From the NCBI GenBank assembly GCA_002869855.2, contig NEWQ02000052.1, positions 1 to 46,674 of the forward strand: a stretch of 46,674 nt of DNA. The letters are read 5' to 3'. This document shows positions 18,054 through 29,093 of this stretch, piece by piece. Each line of letters starts with the position of its first letter. Position 1 is the first letter of the stretch. The position numbers were made by a program, and so were the translations under genes. The notes below the pieces were generated by a model, which was given only the letters and a program-made list of their open reading frames with translations, did not search any database and was not told the origin of the DNA. The stretch comes from Nitrospira sp. CG24D. GTDB taxonomy: Bacteria > Nitrospirota > Nitrospiria > Nitrospirales > Nitrospiraceae.

Positions 18054-18226
18054 GGATCGGCGGCATCTATCGTCTCAGAATCAAAGAAAGATTCAGACCG
18101 TTGTAGGTGCAGTCCATATGCTGGGTGACAGCCTGGGGAGGCTGGCCCGCTCATGAGCGACATCCATCTCGCGAGTTTGTTGTGGGGAGTCGCACTCTTG
18201 CTCCCCCCCTTCCCAACCGGCCGTTT

Positions 18227-18255
18227 TTGACACCTTATTGAGCCGATGCTAATGT
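18227..18255 (+). promoter_or_regulatory. Putative promoter of nadE
   Basis: TTGACA (18227-18232), 17-bp spacer, then TAATGT (18250-18255) preceded by TG one base upstream (extended -10 form). It lies 75 bp before the nadE start. The -35 is perfect and the -10 is weak. Confidence 0.45.
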
Positions 18256-18329
18256 CCGCAGTGCTTTTTAACGTAGTCATCACGTGTCCATGGCCGTTGC
18301 GAGTATTTGAATAAGGTAGAAAAACGCTG

Positions 18330-20108
18330 ATGCGGACACTCCGAATCGCCATGGCTCAGATAAACCCCACGGTTGGTGATCTCACCGGCAACACCCGATT
18401 GATCAAAGCCTGGCTCAAGGAAGCGCGCAAGGCGAAAGCCGATCTGGTGGCGTTCCCCGAGTTGGCGATTACCGGCTATCCTCCAGAAGACTTGGTATTG
18501 AAGCCTCGATTTGTGGCGGATAATCGGCGGGCCCTTGATGAGATTGCCAAGGAATGCAAGGGGCTGGTGGCCGTCATTGGCTATGTGGGCCAAGGCGCGG
18601 GTGGCGGAGGGAAGTTGCAGCCGCCCGGTGTGGTCGCGGCCGGTCAGCATGAACTGACGAATGCAGCGGCCATTGTGGCGGAACGGCGGATCCTTGCGAG
18701 CTATAACAAATGGCTCCTGCCCAATTACGGTGTGTTTGATGAAAGCCGGTACTTTCATCCCGGTCGCAAGGTGCCGCTGGTGACGTTGCACGGCGTGACG
18801 ATCGCGGTCAATATTTGCGAAGACATCTGGTTTCCCGACGGGCCGATCCGTCTACAGGCTGCAGCTGAAGCCGAGGTGATCGTGAACATCAATGCGTCGC
18901 CGTTCCATATCGGGAAGAGTCGCATGCGCGAACAGATGTTGGCGACGCGGGCACGGGAGAACGGGGTTATCCTCACCTATACCAATACAGTCGGCGGACA
19001 GGACGAGCTGGTGTTTGACGGGAACAGTGTGATCCTCGATCAGACCGGTGAGGTGATCGCTCGGGGCAAAGCCTTTGACGAGGATTTGATCATCGCCGAT
19101 CTTACTGTGGATGCGGTCACGCGGAACCGCATGGCCCATGGAAGAAAAAAACGATTCACGGTCGCGATGGCGGAAGCCGTCGAGCGGGTTGCGGTCGCGA
19201 CCGTCAAAGCCCCAGTGAAGCGACCACGGGTTGTGCCTCAGCTGGAGGCTCCCCTAGGAGAACTCGACGAGGTTTATCGTGCGCTGGTCGTCGGCGTGCG
19301 GGACTACGTGCAAAAAAACGGATTTAAGAAGGTGGTTATCGGTCTGAGCGGCGGCGTGGATAGTGCCTTGACGGCAGTAATCGCCGTCGACGCGCTTGGC
19401 CCGAAGAATGTGATGGGCATTTTCATGCCCTCGCCCTATACCTCATCGGAAAGCGGCGAAGATGTTGCAGATCTTACGCGGCGATTGAAGATTGACTACA
19501 GGACGATTCCGATCACGCCGACTTTTCAGTCCTACCGTGACGCACTCGCGGAGGAGTTTGCCGGCAAGCCGGTAGATGCGACGGAGGAAAATCTCCAGGC
19601 ACGCATTCGCGGCAATATCCTGATGGCCTTCTCCAATAAGTTCGGCCACCTTGTGTTGACCACCGGCAATAAGAGCGAGATGAGCGTGGGTTATGCCACC
19701 TTATATGGCGACATGGCCGGTGGATTTGCCGTCATTAAAGATGTGCCGAAGACGATGGTCTATGACCTCTCCCGGCTTCGGAATGCAAGGGGGGCGACGC
19801 CAGTGATTCCCAAGCGCATCCTTGATCGCGCGCCGACGGCGGAGCTGCGACCGAATCAAAAGGACGAAGACAGCTTGCCGCCATATGCCGTCCTGGACCC
19901 CATTCTCAAGGCCTATGTGGAAGAGGATCGGTCCCTTGAAGAAATTGTGGCCACGGGGTGTGACCGTGCCACAGTGGCTAAGGTGATGGCGATGGTTGAC
20001 CGAAGCGAGTACAAGCGTCGTCAGGCCCCGATCGGCATCAAGATTACGCTCAGGGCGTTTGGGAAAGATCGGCGGATGCCGATCACGAACGGCTATCGCA
20101 GTGGCTAG
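18330..20108 (+). CDS. nadE: Glutamine-dependent NAD+ synthetase
   Basis: A 592-residue two-domain enzyme. The N-terminal nitrilase-type glutaminase domain has the catalytic triad Glu44 (FPELAITGYPPEDL), Lys127 (YNKWLLPNYGVFDE) and Cys163 (VNICEDIWFPDG). The C-terminal ATP-pyrophosphatase domain has the PP-loop LSGGVDSAL (about 339-347), RGNILMAFSNKFGHLVLTTG and KSEMSVGYATLYGDMAGGFA. Ammonia released from glutamine converts deamido-NAD to NAD. It therefore consumes the product of GlnA in the neighbouring nitrogen cluster, though no operon link is seen. An ATG start at 18330 is supported by the conserved LRIAMAQINPTVGDL start. Confidence 0.97.
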   Translation: MRTLRIAMAQINPTVGDLTGNTRLIKAWLKEARKAKADLVAFPELAITGYPPEDLVLKPRFVADNRRALDEIAKECKGLVAVIGYVGQGAGGGGKLQPPGVVAAGQHELTNAAAIVAERRILASYNKWLLPNYGVFDESRYFHPGRKVPLVTLHGVTIAVNICEDIWFPDGPIRLQAAAEAEVIVNINASPFHIGKSRMREQMLATRARENGVILTYTNTVGGQDELVFDGNSVILDQTGEVIARGKAFDEDLIIADLTVDAVTRNRMAHGRKKRFTVAMAEAVERVAVATVKAPVKRPRVVPQLEAPLGELDEVYRALVVGVRDYVQKNGFKKVVIGLSGGVDSALTAVIAVDALGPKNVMGIFMPSPYTSSESGEDVADLTRRLKIDYRTIPITPTFQSYRDALAEEFAGKPVDATEENLQARIRGNILMAFSNKFGHLVLTTGNKSEMSVGYATLYGDMAGGFAVIKDVPKTMVYDLSRLRNARGATPVIPKRILDRAPTAELRPNQKDEDSLPPYAVLDPILKAYVEEDRSLEEIVATGCDRATVAKVMAMVDRSEYKRRQAPIGIKITLRAFGKDRRMPITNGYRSG

Positions 20109-20143
20109 CAAGAGGCCGGACGTAATGGAGCCGGCGGCTGAGG

Positions 20144-20470
20144 CTACGAAGGCGGTGCGGAGGTTTTCTTCAGGCCATCGTGTCTGATGGCCTGATTGTC
20201 GAGTTGTTTTTGGATCGATTGCAATTCCTTCCTGACTGATTCCATCTCCAAATCTTGTTTGACGACGAGATCTTTGAGCGTGCGAACTTCCTCGGCGTGA
20301 TGCGTCAGGAGCTCTGCGGCCTGGGTACGAGGATCAAGCGGCTGATGCTCCCAGTTGAAGTGTGGGAGTCGGCGCGGGTGCCTATTTCGTTTGGGGGGCC
20401 GTCTGGTCCGTGCCGTCGCCCGATTGCATCCATCAGGGCGATGGGGGTGCCTTCGTAGATTTCCTTCACG
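20144..20470 (-). pseudogene. Probable decayed or frameshifted gene with a coiled-coil end
   Basis: On the minus strand the end of one frame (about 20362-20144) reads like a real protein: AAELLTHHAEEVRTLKDLVV, VKQDLEMESVRKELQSIQKQ, a coiled coil. Further upstream, a different frame (about 20460-20380) reads TSVKEIYEGTPIALMDAIGR, also protein-like. Neither frame has a convincing start with a ribosome binding site, and one meets a stop just above. This looks like one short gene broken by a frameshift near 20360-20400, or two unrelated remnants. No family is recognised. The interval 20109-20751 holds no other supportable gene. Confidence 0.4.
20171..20194. terminator. Inverted repeat after nadE
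   Basis: CAGGCCATC (20171-20179) and GATGGCCTG (20186-20194) form a perfect 9-bp stem with a 6-nt loop, 62 bp past nadE. A TTGTTTTT run occurs about 12 bases later. It may terminate nadE, though the T-run is too distant for a textbook terminator. It also lies within the decayed minus-strand gene. Confidence 0.4.
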
Positions 20471-20751
20471 CTCGTGCCTGAGTGGGGGATGGCCGGAAGG
20501 GTGGCGCCGCTGCGATGTCAGGAGGCCGCCCTTCCCGAACGGATGCTCGAGCACGGAGCGAGAGAAAGGACAGTTCCGGACGAGCAGATTGCTGGCTGTC
20601 CGGTCGTCGGGGATACACCATGGCACACTTGGCCCCCCATCTTGTACTATGAAAAAGAGAGTGGTATAGCGAGCTTGACGTCTGCAAGTGTCGGTCACGA
20701 GTCGGCTGGGAAGGTATTTCACGTCTCATTCAATAAAGGAGGTACACGGCC

Positions 20752-21159
20752 ATGCGCACACGCATAAAAGTGATTCTTGGTTTTGTGGGAGTTCTTGCCC
20801 TTGGCGCTATTGGTCTCCCGGCACTGTGGCATCATCCTGACGAGCCGGGGTTGCGGATGATTCCCGAGGCACTGGCGAGTGGAGACGAGATGAAGGAAGC
20901 GATACGAGAACATCTTACCTTGGCCGAAGAGTATGAAAAGGATGCTGCGCATCATGAAGCTGAAGCGAAACGGTACGAGCAAAAAGCGTCCGCTATTACT
21001 CCGCTCATGGACACGAAAGGGTTTCGGCGCGATGGGCTGAAAATCGCCGCAGATTCACATAGTTCCATGGCGAGCGAGGCTCGCTTTCGTGCGAAAGTTC
21101 ATCGCCTCGAAATGCAGCTCTTAATGGAGAAAGATGCACACGGTGGAAATGAGAAGTGA
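20752..21159 (+). CDS. Small exported protein of unknown function (paralogue of 40418-40780)
   Basis: A 135-residue protein with an N-terminal hydrophobic signal (VILGFVGVLALGAIGLPALW) and a helical, charged body: HLTLAEEYEKDAAHHEAEAK, RYEQKASAITPLMDTKGFRR and SHSSMASEARFRAKVHRLEM. Start ATG follows AAAGGAGGT. It shares the pattern (H/E)AExAxRYExxA...DxKGFxRxGL with the protein at 40418-40780, so the two form a paralogous pair of periplasmic proteins. I know no function for them. It precedes the nitrogen leader but is separated from it by more than 300 bp. Confidence 0.75.
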   Translation: MRTRIKVILGFVGVLALGAIGLPALWHHPDEPGLRMIPEALASGDEMKEAIREHLTLAEEYEKDAAHHEAEAKRYEQKASAITPLMDTKGFRRDGLKIAADSHSSMASEARFRAKVHRLEMQLLMEKDAHGGNEK

Positions 21160-21225
21160 AGAAAAGGCGCCTTGCCTTGATCGGTGATTGAGCGGGGGAA
21201 GACGCGGCGGGAACGAGGGCTGTGC

Positions 21226-21267
21226 GTCCAATGAACTGATCGCGATTCGGCGATCAGTTCATTGGAC
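21226..21267. repeat. Perfect 18-bp inverted repeat
   Basis: GTCCAATGAACTGATCGC (21226-21243) and its exact complement (21250-21267) flank a 6-nt GATTCG loop. No T-run follows, so it is not a standard terminator. It lies between the small exported protein and the ANTAR leader. The interval 21160-21705 holds this repeat, a promoter candidate and the leader, but no gene I can support. Confidence 0.8.
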
Positions 21268-21451
21268 AGCGCGAAGACGCTGGTATGCCCTCGATCGCAC
21301 CTATCGGAACTCGTCCGAGTCGATCGATCGTCGGGAAAGCCTTCCTCTCGCGCTACGATCAAACTCAGATGGGTCAGCGTGATCATCGATATGGTCGCCA
21401 CAAGGAGAAAGACACCGAAAGACCAGGAGCGTCGGCTGGCAGGAAAATGAG

Positions 21452-21481
21452 TTGACAGAATCTCTGTCCAGGTGCTACAAG
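21452..21481 (+). promoter_or_regulatory. Promoter candidate for the porin-amt-gln operon
   Basis: TTGACA (21452-21457), 18-bp spacer ending TGC, then TACAAG (21476-21481). Transcription would begin close to 21488, just before the first leader hairpin at 21499. The same arrangement occurs at 30533-30562 ahead of the nrt leader. Confidence 0.55.
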
Positions 21482-21498
21482 AGCCGGAAATCGGTAGC

Positions 21499-21592
21499 GG
21501 AAACAAAGGCGTTTCCCGGTTTGCCCCAAGAGTAGATACCGTAATGGACAATGGCGTCCTCAGGCCCGTAGGGCTAGAGGGCGTTTTTTTTT
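21499..21592 (+). promoter_or_regulatory. ANTAR-type two-hairpin antitermination leader, amt operon
   Basis: P1 is GGAAAC (21499-21504), loop AAAGGC, GTTTCC (21511-21516). P2 is GGAC (21546-21549), loop AATGGC, GTCC (21556-21559). Both loops have six bases with A first and G fourth, the pattern known for ANTAR protein targets. P2 shares its loop and 3' arm with a terminator hairpin (21553-21585), so the two folds exclude each other. An ANTAR protein stabilising P1/P2 would allow readthrough into the porin gene at 21706 and the ammonium genes beyond. The geometry is visible in the sequence; in vivo function is inferred. Confidence 0.85.
21553..21592 (+). terminator. Conditional terminator of the amt leader
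   Basis: GGCGTCCTC (21553-21561) pairs with GAGGGCGTT (21577-21585) using three G-U pairs. The stem continues inward as GGCCC/GGGCT around a GTA loop, and it runs into nine T's (21584-21592). Its 5' arm includes the P2 loop and 3' arm. Confidence 0.85.
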
Positions 21593-21705
21593 GCCATGTC
21601 GATGTATGGAGAATATGCACAACGGCGTGCGTGACGACGATGATGTCGAGGAAGCTGGTCAGCGACCCGTGAAACATCATCAGTAGCGTGAAAGGGGAGG
21701 ACGTC

Positions 21706-23082
21706 ATGTACGTTGCAAAGTGGAAGTGTCTGTCAGTCTCGTTATGTCTCGTCAGCACCGCACTATTCGGCGGTGAATTAGCCTGGGGGCAAGCCGTGTC
21801 CGCGCCTCTTCCTGCTGCTGCTCCTGCCGCCGCGACGCCGACTGTGCAAGAGCGGTTGGACGCCCTTGAAAAGAAAGTAGAGGCCCCCTCACTCTGGAGA
21901 ACCATGGGCTTCAAAGTGTCTGGGTTTCTGGATGTGGCGTATACTCACAATTTCAACAACCCAAGTACCAATCTCAATCAACTGCACATTTTTGACACGA
22001 ACGCGAGTTCGTTCATGCCGCACTTGGCTCAAGTCATGTTGGAGCGGCCCGCTGATGCGAGCGGGAGCGCGGCAGAGCGGGCCGGATTCCGGGCTCGGCT
22101 GAACTTTGGCTCCGATGCCAGGGTGACGCGCGCGAGGACCAATTATCAACCTGGCGTCGCCAGCGACGAGATGGATTTTCAGGAACTGTATGCCGAGTAC
22201 ATTCTCCCGGTCGGCAACGGACTGAAGGTCCAATTCGGCAAGATGAATACGCTGATCGGCTATGAAGTGATCAACAGCTTTGAGAACCCGAACTTTTCCC
22301 GCACCTTCATGTTCGGTTTAGGCCAGGCCTTCACGACGACCGGTCTTCGACTGAGTTATACGTTCAATCCCATGATCACGGCCACGGTCGGGGTGGTCAA
22401 CGGGTGGGATAACGTGGACGATAACAATAAAGGGAAAACATTCGAATGGTTGGTCGCTTTAACGCCGCATGAGCGATTTGGGGCGAGTTTCTACGGGTCG
22501 GTGGGACCGGAACAATCCAATACAGTGGGTGGAGTGGTCGCAGGGGGAGTGGGCGCCAATGCCAGCGCGACCAGGACAGTGGTCGGCTCGATTCTGACAT
22601 TCAAGGCGACGAGTCAAGATACGATCATCCTGGAACCTTACTATGCGAATGAGGCGAATGCCAATCTTGTTGCGGGAAAAGGCGGGAAGAATGCTCGCTG
22701 GAACGGGTTGGGCGCGTACCTGATTCACGACATCGACGATCAATGGAGCGCTCGTGTCAGGGGCGAGATCTTTGAAGACGCCGGCGGCGCCAGAACCTGT
22801 ACGGGATCTGTGGCTGGGACAGTCGGGGGATTCACCGGGGTTCCTGGCGGATGGAACACCTGTGCGGCGCAACCCTCTGGGAACGGTGGGCTTGTCGGCG
22901 GAGGCGGAATCGCACAAACATTGTGGGATACCACGTTTACATTGCAATACAAACCACTCCCTTCTTTGATCACAAGGGCGGAGTTCCGCTACGACAAGTC
23001 GAACAAGAGCGTATTTCTCAATGGGAATGATCGGTCGAACAATCAAGAAACCTTGTCGTTCCAAGTCATTTATCTATTCTGA
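21706..23082 (+). CDS. Outer-membrane beta-barrel porin (BBP2/OmpL-like)
   Basis: From the ATG at 21706 (GGGGAGG 5 nt upstream; the in-frame GTG at 21688 precedes that site) the protein has 458 residues. A signal peptide (CLSVSLCLVSTALFGGELAW) and an Ala/Pro linker with a short coiled coil (TPTVQERLDALEKKVEA) are followed by alternating beta-barrel segments: FKVSGFLDVAYTHNFNN, QFGKMNTLIGYEVINSFENP, NFSRTFMFGLGQAFTTTGLR, and a terminal FQVIYLF ending in Phe. The pattern fits the beta-barrel porin 2 group. Placed first in an operon with two Amt proteins, it is probably the outer-membrane route for a small nitrogen compound. That substrate is inferred. Confidence 0.82.
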   Translation: MYVAKWKCLSVSLCLVSTALFGGELAWGQAVSAPLPAAAPAAATPTVQERLDALEKKVEAPSLWRTMGFKVSGFLDVAYTHNFNNPSTNLNQLHIFDTNASSFMPHLAQVMLERPADASGSAAERAGFRARLNFGSDARVTRARTNYQPGVASDEMDFQELYAEYILPVGNGLKVQFGKMNTLIGYEVINSFENPNFSRTFMFGLGQAFTTTGLRLSYTFNPMITATVGVVNGWDNVDDNNKGKTFEWLVALTPHERFGASFYGSVGPEQSNTVGGVVAGGVGANASATRTVVGSILTFKATSQDTIILEPYYANEANANLVAGKGGKNARWNGLGAYLIHDIDDQWSARVRGEIFEDAGGARTCTGSVAGTVGGFTGVPGGWNTCAAQPSGNGGLVGGGGIAQTLWDTTFTLQYKPLPSLITRAEFRYDKSNKSVFLNGNDRSNNQETLSFQVIYLF

Positions 23083-23103
23083 GCAAGGAGGAAGGAGGCA
23101 ATC

Positions 23104-24492
23104 ATGAAACAACTATACCGTCTCATGACCGCGATGCTGCCCGTCCTGGCCTGTCTTGCCCTGATGGCAGGGACGACGGAGGGGTTGGCTCAAGAGGTTG
23201 GTGCACCGGCAGCATCCGCGCCGGTTGCCGCTGCGCCGGAGGCTCCCGCGGCTGCTCCGGCTCCACCGAAGATCGATACCGGAGATACCACGTGGGTGCT
23301 GGTGTCGACTGCCTTGGTGCTTGCCATGACGGCGCCTGGACTGGCGTTATTTTATGGAGGAATGGTTCGAGGAAAAAATGCGCTGGGCACCATCATGCAG
23401 AGCTTCATTATTCTCTGCCTGATCAGTGTTCAGTGGGTGCTCTGGGGCTATTCACTGGCGTTTGGGCCTGATAAGGGGCATGTGATCGGAGGACTCGAAT
23501 GGTTGGGCCTGAACGGTGTGGGGCTTGAGCCCAATGCCGATTATGCGGCCACCATTCCGCACCAGGCGTTCATGATCTTTCAGATGATGTTTGCGGTCAT
23601 CACGCCGGCGCTCATTACGGGTGCATTCGCCGAACGCATGAAGTTCAGCAGCTTTCTCGTCTTTACGCTGCTCTGGTCGACGCTCATCTATGATCCGTTG
23701 GCCCATTGGGTGTGGGCGGTGGGCGGCTGGGTGAGAAACATGGGAGCGTTGGATTTTGCCGGTGGAACGGTGGTTCATATCAGTTCCGGAGCATCGGCCC
23801 TGGCCTGTGCCATCGTGCTGCGCAAGCGGCTGGGGTATGGCAAGGAACACATGGTGCCGCACAACCTGCCCATGACCGTGCTTGGTGCGTCACTGCTCTG
23901 GTTCGGGTGGTTCGGCTTCAATGCCGGTAGTGCGGTGGCCTCCGGGGCGTTGGCAACCAGTGCATTTGTGGTGACCCATGTGGCGACGGCGACGGCGGCG
24001 CTGGCCTGGATGGCGGTGGAATGGATCTATCGTGGCAAGCCTACGGTACTTGGCGCGGCGAGTGGTGCTGTGGCAGGATTGGTCGCCATTACGCCGGCGT
24101 CCGGGTTTGTTGGCCCAATGCCGGCGGTGATCATCGGGCTGGTTGCAGGAGTGCTCTGCTATCTGGCAGTCCTCTGGAAGGCCAAGTGCGGGTACGATGA
24201 CGCACTCGACGTCGTCGGGATCCACGGAGTCGGGGGCATCTGGGGCGCACTGGCGACAGGGCTCTTTGCCTCAAAGGCCATCAACGCCGCCGGGGCAGAC
24301 GGATTGTTCTATGGCAATCCGGCGCAGTTCGGCATTCAGGCCATGACCGTGTTGATTTCGGTGGGGTTTGCGTTCGTGGGGACCTTCGTGATTCTGAAGC
24401 TTGTCGGAACCATGATGCCCTTGTGTGTGAAAGAAGAGGAAGAGCGAATGGGCTTGGATCTCAGTCAGCACGATGAGCGGGCCTATTCGTGA
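23104..24492 (+). CDS. amt: Ammonium transporter Amt (first copy)
   Basis: A 462-residue Amt with a signal-like N-terminus and Ala/Pro linker, then eleven predicted membrane helices. Conserved parts include TGDTTWVLVSTALVLAMTAP, GLALFYGGMVRGKNALGTIM, ITPALITGAFAERMKFSSF, the Asp in YDPLAHWVW, the first pore histidine in GGTVVHISSGASAL, GWFGFNAGS and the second pore histidine in DVVGIHGVGGIWGAL. It imports ammonium and is usually blocked by PII, which is encoded downstream. The ATG follows AAGGAGGAAGGAGG, an unusually strong ribosome binding region. It begins 21 bp after the porin. Confidence 0.97.
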   Translation: MKQLYRLMTAMLPVLACLALMAGTTEGLAQEVGAPAASAPVAAAPEAPAAAPAPPKIDTGDTTWVLVSTALVLAMTAPGLALFYGGMVRGKNALGTIMQSFIILCLISVQWVLWGYSLAFGPDKGHVIGGLEWLGLNGVGLEPNADYAATIPHQAFMIFQMMFAVITPALITGAFAERMKFSSFLVFTLLWSTLIYDPLAHWVWAVGGWVRNMGALDFAGGTVVHISSGASALACAIVLRKRLGYGKEHMVPHNLPMTVLGASLLWFGWFGFNAGSAVASGALATSAFVVTHVATATAALAWMAVEWIYRGKPTVLGAASGAVAGLVAITPASGFVGPMPAVIIGLVAGVLCYLAVLWKAKCGYDDALDVVGIHGVGGIWGALATGLFASKAINAAGADGLFYGNPAQFGIQAMTVLISVGFAFVGTFVILKLVGTMMPLCVKEEEERMGLDLSQHDERAYS

Positions 24493-24525
24493 TGCGTTGA
24501 GCGACCGGAGAGAAGGAGGAAGCAG

Positions 24526-25917
24526 GTGACTGACCCGAACAATGAGCGTGACTGTACACACCGGCGTGTGGGGTGCCACAGGATGGCCGCGCTGACCATT
24601 GCGGCCGTGATGTTGGGTGCCTTGGTATTGGGTGCCGGGTCAGTAGTCATCGCCCAGGACTCATCGGCAATCGCCGGTGGAGCCGCTCCTGTACTGAAAG
24701 TCGATACGGGAGACACGGCGTGGGTGCTCATGTCCTCCGCGCTGGTCTTGGCGATGACGATGCCGGGACTGGCGCTATTCTATGGGGGGTTGGTCCGGAG
24801 CAAGAATATTTTGGGCACGATTATGCACAGCCTGATTATTCTGTGCCTGGTCAGCCTCATCTGGATTTTCTTTGGTTACAGCTTGGCCTTCGGTCCAGAC
24901 AAGGGAGGCATAATTGGAGGGTTGGACTGGATCGGACTCAGCGGCGTCGGAAGCGACCCGCATCCGGTGTATGGGCCGACGATTCCGCATCAAGTGTTCA
25001 TGCTATTCCAATTGATGTTTGCCGCCATCACTCCGGCGCTGATTACGGGCGCCTTTGCAGAGCGCATGCGGTTTTCCGCGTTGCTGCTGTTTGCGGCGCT
25101 TTGGTCGGTGGTGATTTACGCGCCGGTCGCCCACTGGATTTGGGGCGGGGGCTGGCTGGGCAAGATGGGTGCGCTGGATTTTGCCGGAGGGGCCGTGGTG
25201 CACATCAGCTCCGGTGTCAGCGCATTGGTCTGTGCCATCGTACTCGGAAAACGGAAGGGATATGGGACGGATTACATGGCGCCCCATAACCTCCCCTTTA
25301 CGCTGTTGGGAACCGGCCTCTTATGGTTCGGCTGGTTCGGCTTCAATGCCGGCAGCGCATTGGGCGCCAATGGATTAGCCGGCAGTGCGTTTCTGGCCAC
25401 GCATGCAGCGGGTGCGACCGGCGCGCTCGTGTGGATGTGTACGGAATGGATGCATCGGGGTAAGCCGACCGTCCTGGGTGTCGCGAGCGGAGCCGTGGCC
25501 GGGTTGGCGACGGTGACGCCGGGCGCCGGGTATGTCGGACCGATGTCCGCGATCATAATCGGTGCATTTGCAGGGGTTTTGTGCTATTTCGCCGTTGTTT
25601 GGAAGGGGAGGATGGGCTATGATGACTCCCTTGATGTCGTGGGAATCCACGGCGTCGGCGGCGTGTTTGGCATCCTGGCGACGGGGGTCTTCGCGTCCAA
25701 GGCCGTCAATGCGGCCGGGGCGGACGGCTTGCTCTATGGCAACGCGGCCCAGTTGGGTATTCAGGCAGTCATGGTTGTCGCCGTGGCGGCTTTTTCTGTA
25801 GTGGGGACCTGGGTGATTCTGAAAGTGGTGGATGCGAGCGTCGGATTGCGAGTCTCCCCAGAGGACGAATCGACAGGGTTGGACTTGAGTCAACACGATG
25901 AGCGCGCCTATTCATAA
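24526..25917 (+). CDS. amt: Ammonium transporter Amt (second copy)
   Basis: A 463-residue Amt closely similar to its neighbour, including the pore-lining segments (GGAVVHISSGVSALVCAIVL, DVVGIHGVGGVFGILATGVF) and the same C-terminal LDLSQHDERAYS tail. The start is a GTG at 24526 after AAGGAGGAAGCAG; the conserved part begins at about residue 60 (VDTGDTAWVLMSSALVLAMT) after a signal-like segment. The two genes are tandem duplicates separated by 33 bp. Divergence is spread through the N-terminus and helices, so the duplication is not recent. Both contain the twin pore histidines and the aspartate, so both should transport. Confidence 0.96.
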   Translation: MTDPNNERDCTHRRVGCHRMAALTIAAVMLGALVLGAGSVVIAQDSSAIAGGAAPVLKVDTGDTAWVLMSSALVLAMTMPGLALFYGGLVRSKNILGTIMHSLIILCLVSLIWIFFGYSLAFGPDKGGIIGGLDWIGLSGVGSDPHPVYGPTIPHQVFMLFQLMFAAITPALITGAFAERMRFSALLLFAALWSVVIYAPVAHWIWGGGWLGKMGALDFAGGAVVHISSGVSALVCAIVLGKRKGYGTDYMAPHNLPFTLLGTGLLWFGWFGFNAGSALGANGLAGSAFLATHAAGATGALVWMCTEWMHRGKPTVLGVASGAVAGLATVTPGAGYVGPMSAIIIGAFAGVLCYFAVVWKGRMGYDDSLDVVGIHGVGGVFGILATGVFASKAVNAAGADGLLYGNAAQLGIQAVMVVAVAAFSVVGTWVILKVVDASVGLRVSPEDESTGLDLSQHDERAYS

Positions 25918-26016
25918 ACGCTGATGACACTATTGACTACATGATCATGCCGGAGCTTGGAGTGGCGGCGTCGAAAGCGGGCCGTCGACTCGCAAGACTG
26001 TCGGTGAGGAGGCTGA

Positions 26017-29039
<3,023 letters not shown>

Positions 29040-29093
29040 CCGTCGAAAAGGTCTCACGCAGCTTGTTGTGAGGAGCCTGAAAGGAGGAGGGGG

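Noticed and set aside
20609..20640. TGGCAC-like text resembling a sigma-54 -24 element
   Set aside because: No TTGC element lies at the required spacing and it is not next to a gene that needs one.
21099..21914. A 271-codon minus-strand open frame spanning the amt leader and the porin start
   Set aside because: It resembles no family, runs through the hairpins and terminator, and covers the 5' end of a well-supported gene.
24573..25289. A 238-codon plus-strand open frame within the second amt gene
   Set aside because: It is a +2 shadow of the Amt coding frame.
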